NCBI RefSeq assembly: GCF_029227915.1
Contig: NC_079885.1
Coordinates: forward strand, 29,329,001-29,393,000
Reading direction: 5' to 3'
DNA from: Hydractinia symbiolongicarpus
Lineage: Eukaryota > Cnidaria > Hydrozoa > Anthoathecata > Hydractiniidae
Length of the DNA stretch: 64,000 nucleotides
The first letter of the stretch is position 1, and every line of letters starts with the position of its first letter. The position numbers and the translations under genes were made by a program. This document shows positions 63,020 through 64,000 of the stretch, in pieces. The notes under the pieces were generated by a model. That model did not search any database, was not told the DNA's origin, and saw only the letters and a list, made by a program, of their open reading frames with translations.

Positions 63020-64000
63020 TATAGTCAAAAGTATACAAAGAAAGTACCCAGGGAGTAAACTCATTACCCGAACGATTTTTTAACTATTATTTCACCACTA
63101 AAGCCCATGAGACTTGCAGTTTTTAAAAATGTTTTCATTTTTGATGAGACGCTGAATAAAAGAAGTTTAATGGCCGGACAACGAAAACCCGCGATTTCCC
63201 GTAAATCCCGGGCTTGGCCCGTATAGTCGAATGTATACAAAGAAAGTACCCAGGGAGTAAACTCATTTTTTGAAAGATTTTTTAAATTATTTTTTCACCA
63301 CTAAAACGCATGAGATTTATAGTTTTCAAAAATGTTTTCATTTTTGATGAGGCGCCTAATGAAAGAGGTTTAATCGCCGGCAAACGAAAACCCGCGATTT
63401 CCCGTAAATCCCGGGCTTGGCCCGTATAGTCGAATGTATACAAAGAAAGTACCCTGTGAGTAAACTCATTTCCAGAACGATTTTTAAATTATCTTTTCAC
63501 CACTAAAACGCATGAGACTTGTAGTTTTCAAAAATGTTTTCATTTTTGATGAGACGCTGAATAAAAGAAGTTTAATCGCCGGCAAACGGAAACCTGCGAT
63601 TTCCCGTAAATCCCGGACTCGGCCCGTATAGTCAAAAGTATACAAAAAAAGTACCCAGGGAGTAAACTCACTTCCCGAACGATTTTTTAATTATTATTTC
63701 ACCACTAAAGCCCATGAGACTTGCAGTTTTTAAAAATGTTTTCATCTTTGATGAGACGCTGAATAAAAGAAGTTTAATCGCCGGCAAACGAAAACCCGCG
63801 ATTTCCCGTAAATCCCGGGCTTGGCCCGTATAGTCGAATGTATACAAAGAAAGTACCCTGTGAGTAAACTCATTTCCAGAACGATTTTTAAATTATCTTT
63901 TCACCACTAAAACGCATGAGACTTGTAGTTTTCAAAAGTGTTTTTATTTTTGATGAGACGCTGAATAAAAGAAGTTTAATCGCCTGCAAACGAAAACCCG

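Larger units (their letters stand above)
1..64000. repeat. Satellite DNA array, ~203-bp monomer, ~315 copies
   Basis: One monomer repeats head to tail across the whole window. The landmark tatagtc (or catagtc) recurs at 18, 221, 424, 627 and 829, and still on the same register at 26521, 37884, 48023 and 63829. Dividing these distances gives about 315 units averaging 202.6 bp. All copies run the same way and I saw no inserted unique sequence, transposon or gene. Neighbouring monomers typically differ at several sites, while monomers one HOR period apart can be identical. Long homogeneous arrays of nucleosome-sized monomers are typical of centromeric or pericentromeric heterochromatin in eukaryotes. 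The placement is inference; the sequence shows only the array. The family is not one I recognise. Confidence 0.98.

Noticed and set aside
1-64000. CRISPR-like array of repeats
   Set aside because: The repeated unit is about 203 bp and contiguous with no distinct spacers, the array is far too long, and there are no cas genes.
1-64000. Repeats of a ribosomal intergenic spacer, or tRNA/5S gene clusters
   Set aside because: I saw no rRNA or tRNA segments and no A-box/B-box pair in the monomer, and nothing but satellite between units.

Overview
The whole 64,000-base window is one uninterrupted array of satellite DNA. The unit is a monomer of about 203 bp (202 and 201 bp variants are common), always in the same head-to-tail orientation, with roughly 315 copies from end to end. 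I found no gene, tRNA, rRNA, transposon, CRISPR array or unique spacer. The open reading frames present (101 codons at most) are the satellite read in frame across one or two monomers. Because 203 is not a multiple of three, such frames drift out of phase and stop. The picture is eukaryotic constitutive heterochromatin, centromeric or pericentromeric or a subtelomeric block. I do not recognise the family and cannot name the species. A monomer matching my by-eye consensus at every base lies at 30779-30981. It has 77 G+C in 203 bases (38%) and 13 CpGs, where base composition predicts about 7.

The monomer has a recognisable anatomy. There is a 19-bp A/T-only tract. Next comes a perfect 9-bp inverted repeat with a TTTT loop. 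The last 50 bp are CpG-dense, and in one subfamily they end in a second, GC-rich dyad. Linked variants define subfamilies. 'A' start: tcaaaagtatac then cccaggga. 'B' start: tcgaatgtatac then ccctgtga. A ends: ctgaataaaagaag. B ends: cttaatgaaagtgg. Starts and ends also occur recombined.

Layout: 1-5.5 kb holds 5-mer (1,014 bp) and 2-/4-mer higher-order repeats (HORs). A single truncated 136-bp monomer lies at 5494-5629. B-type monomers mix in between 5.6 and 8.3 kb. From 8.4 to 20.8 kb there are HORs built from a 3-mer (608-609 bp). Two copies of a 2.8-3.0 kb segment cover 20.8-27.0 kb. From 25.7 to 43.6 kb a ~6.6 kb segment is present twice about 11 kb apart, each copy with an 8-mer (1,622 bp) HOR marked by XbaI sites; 5-mer (1,016 bp) HOR pairs lie between and partly within the copies. 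A 4,868-bp direct tandem duplication fills 43.2-52.9 kb, with only three differences seen by eye. A diverged third copy follows at about 53.8-56.4 kb. From 56.4 to 64 kb the monomers are more heterogeneous and shorter, with a 7-mer (1,414 bp) HOR.

Nothing here encodes a pathway. What can be read is the array's history: unequal exchange in whole-monomer steps, nested amplification, and at least one likely local gene-conversion event. All counts were made by eye from coordinates and would be settled by a dot plot and monomer clustering.
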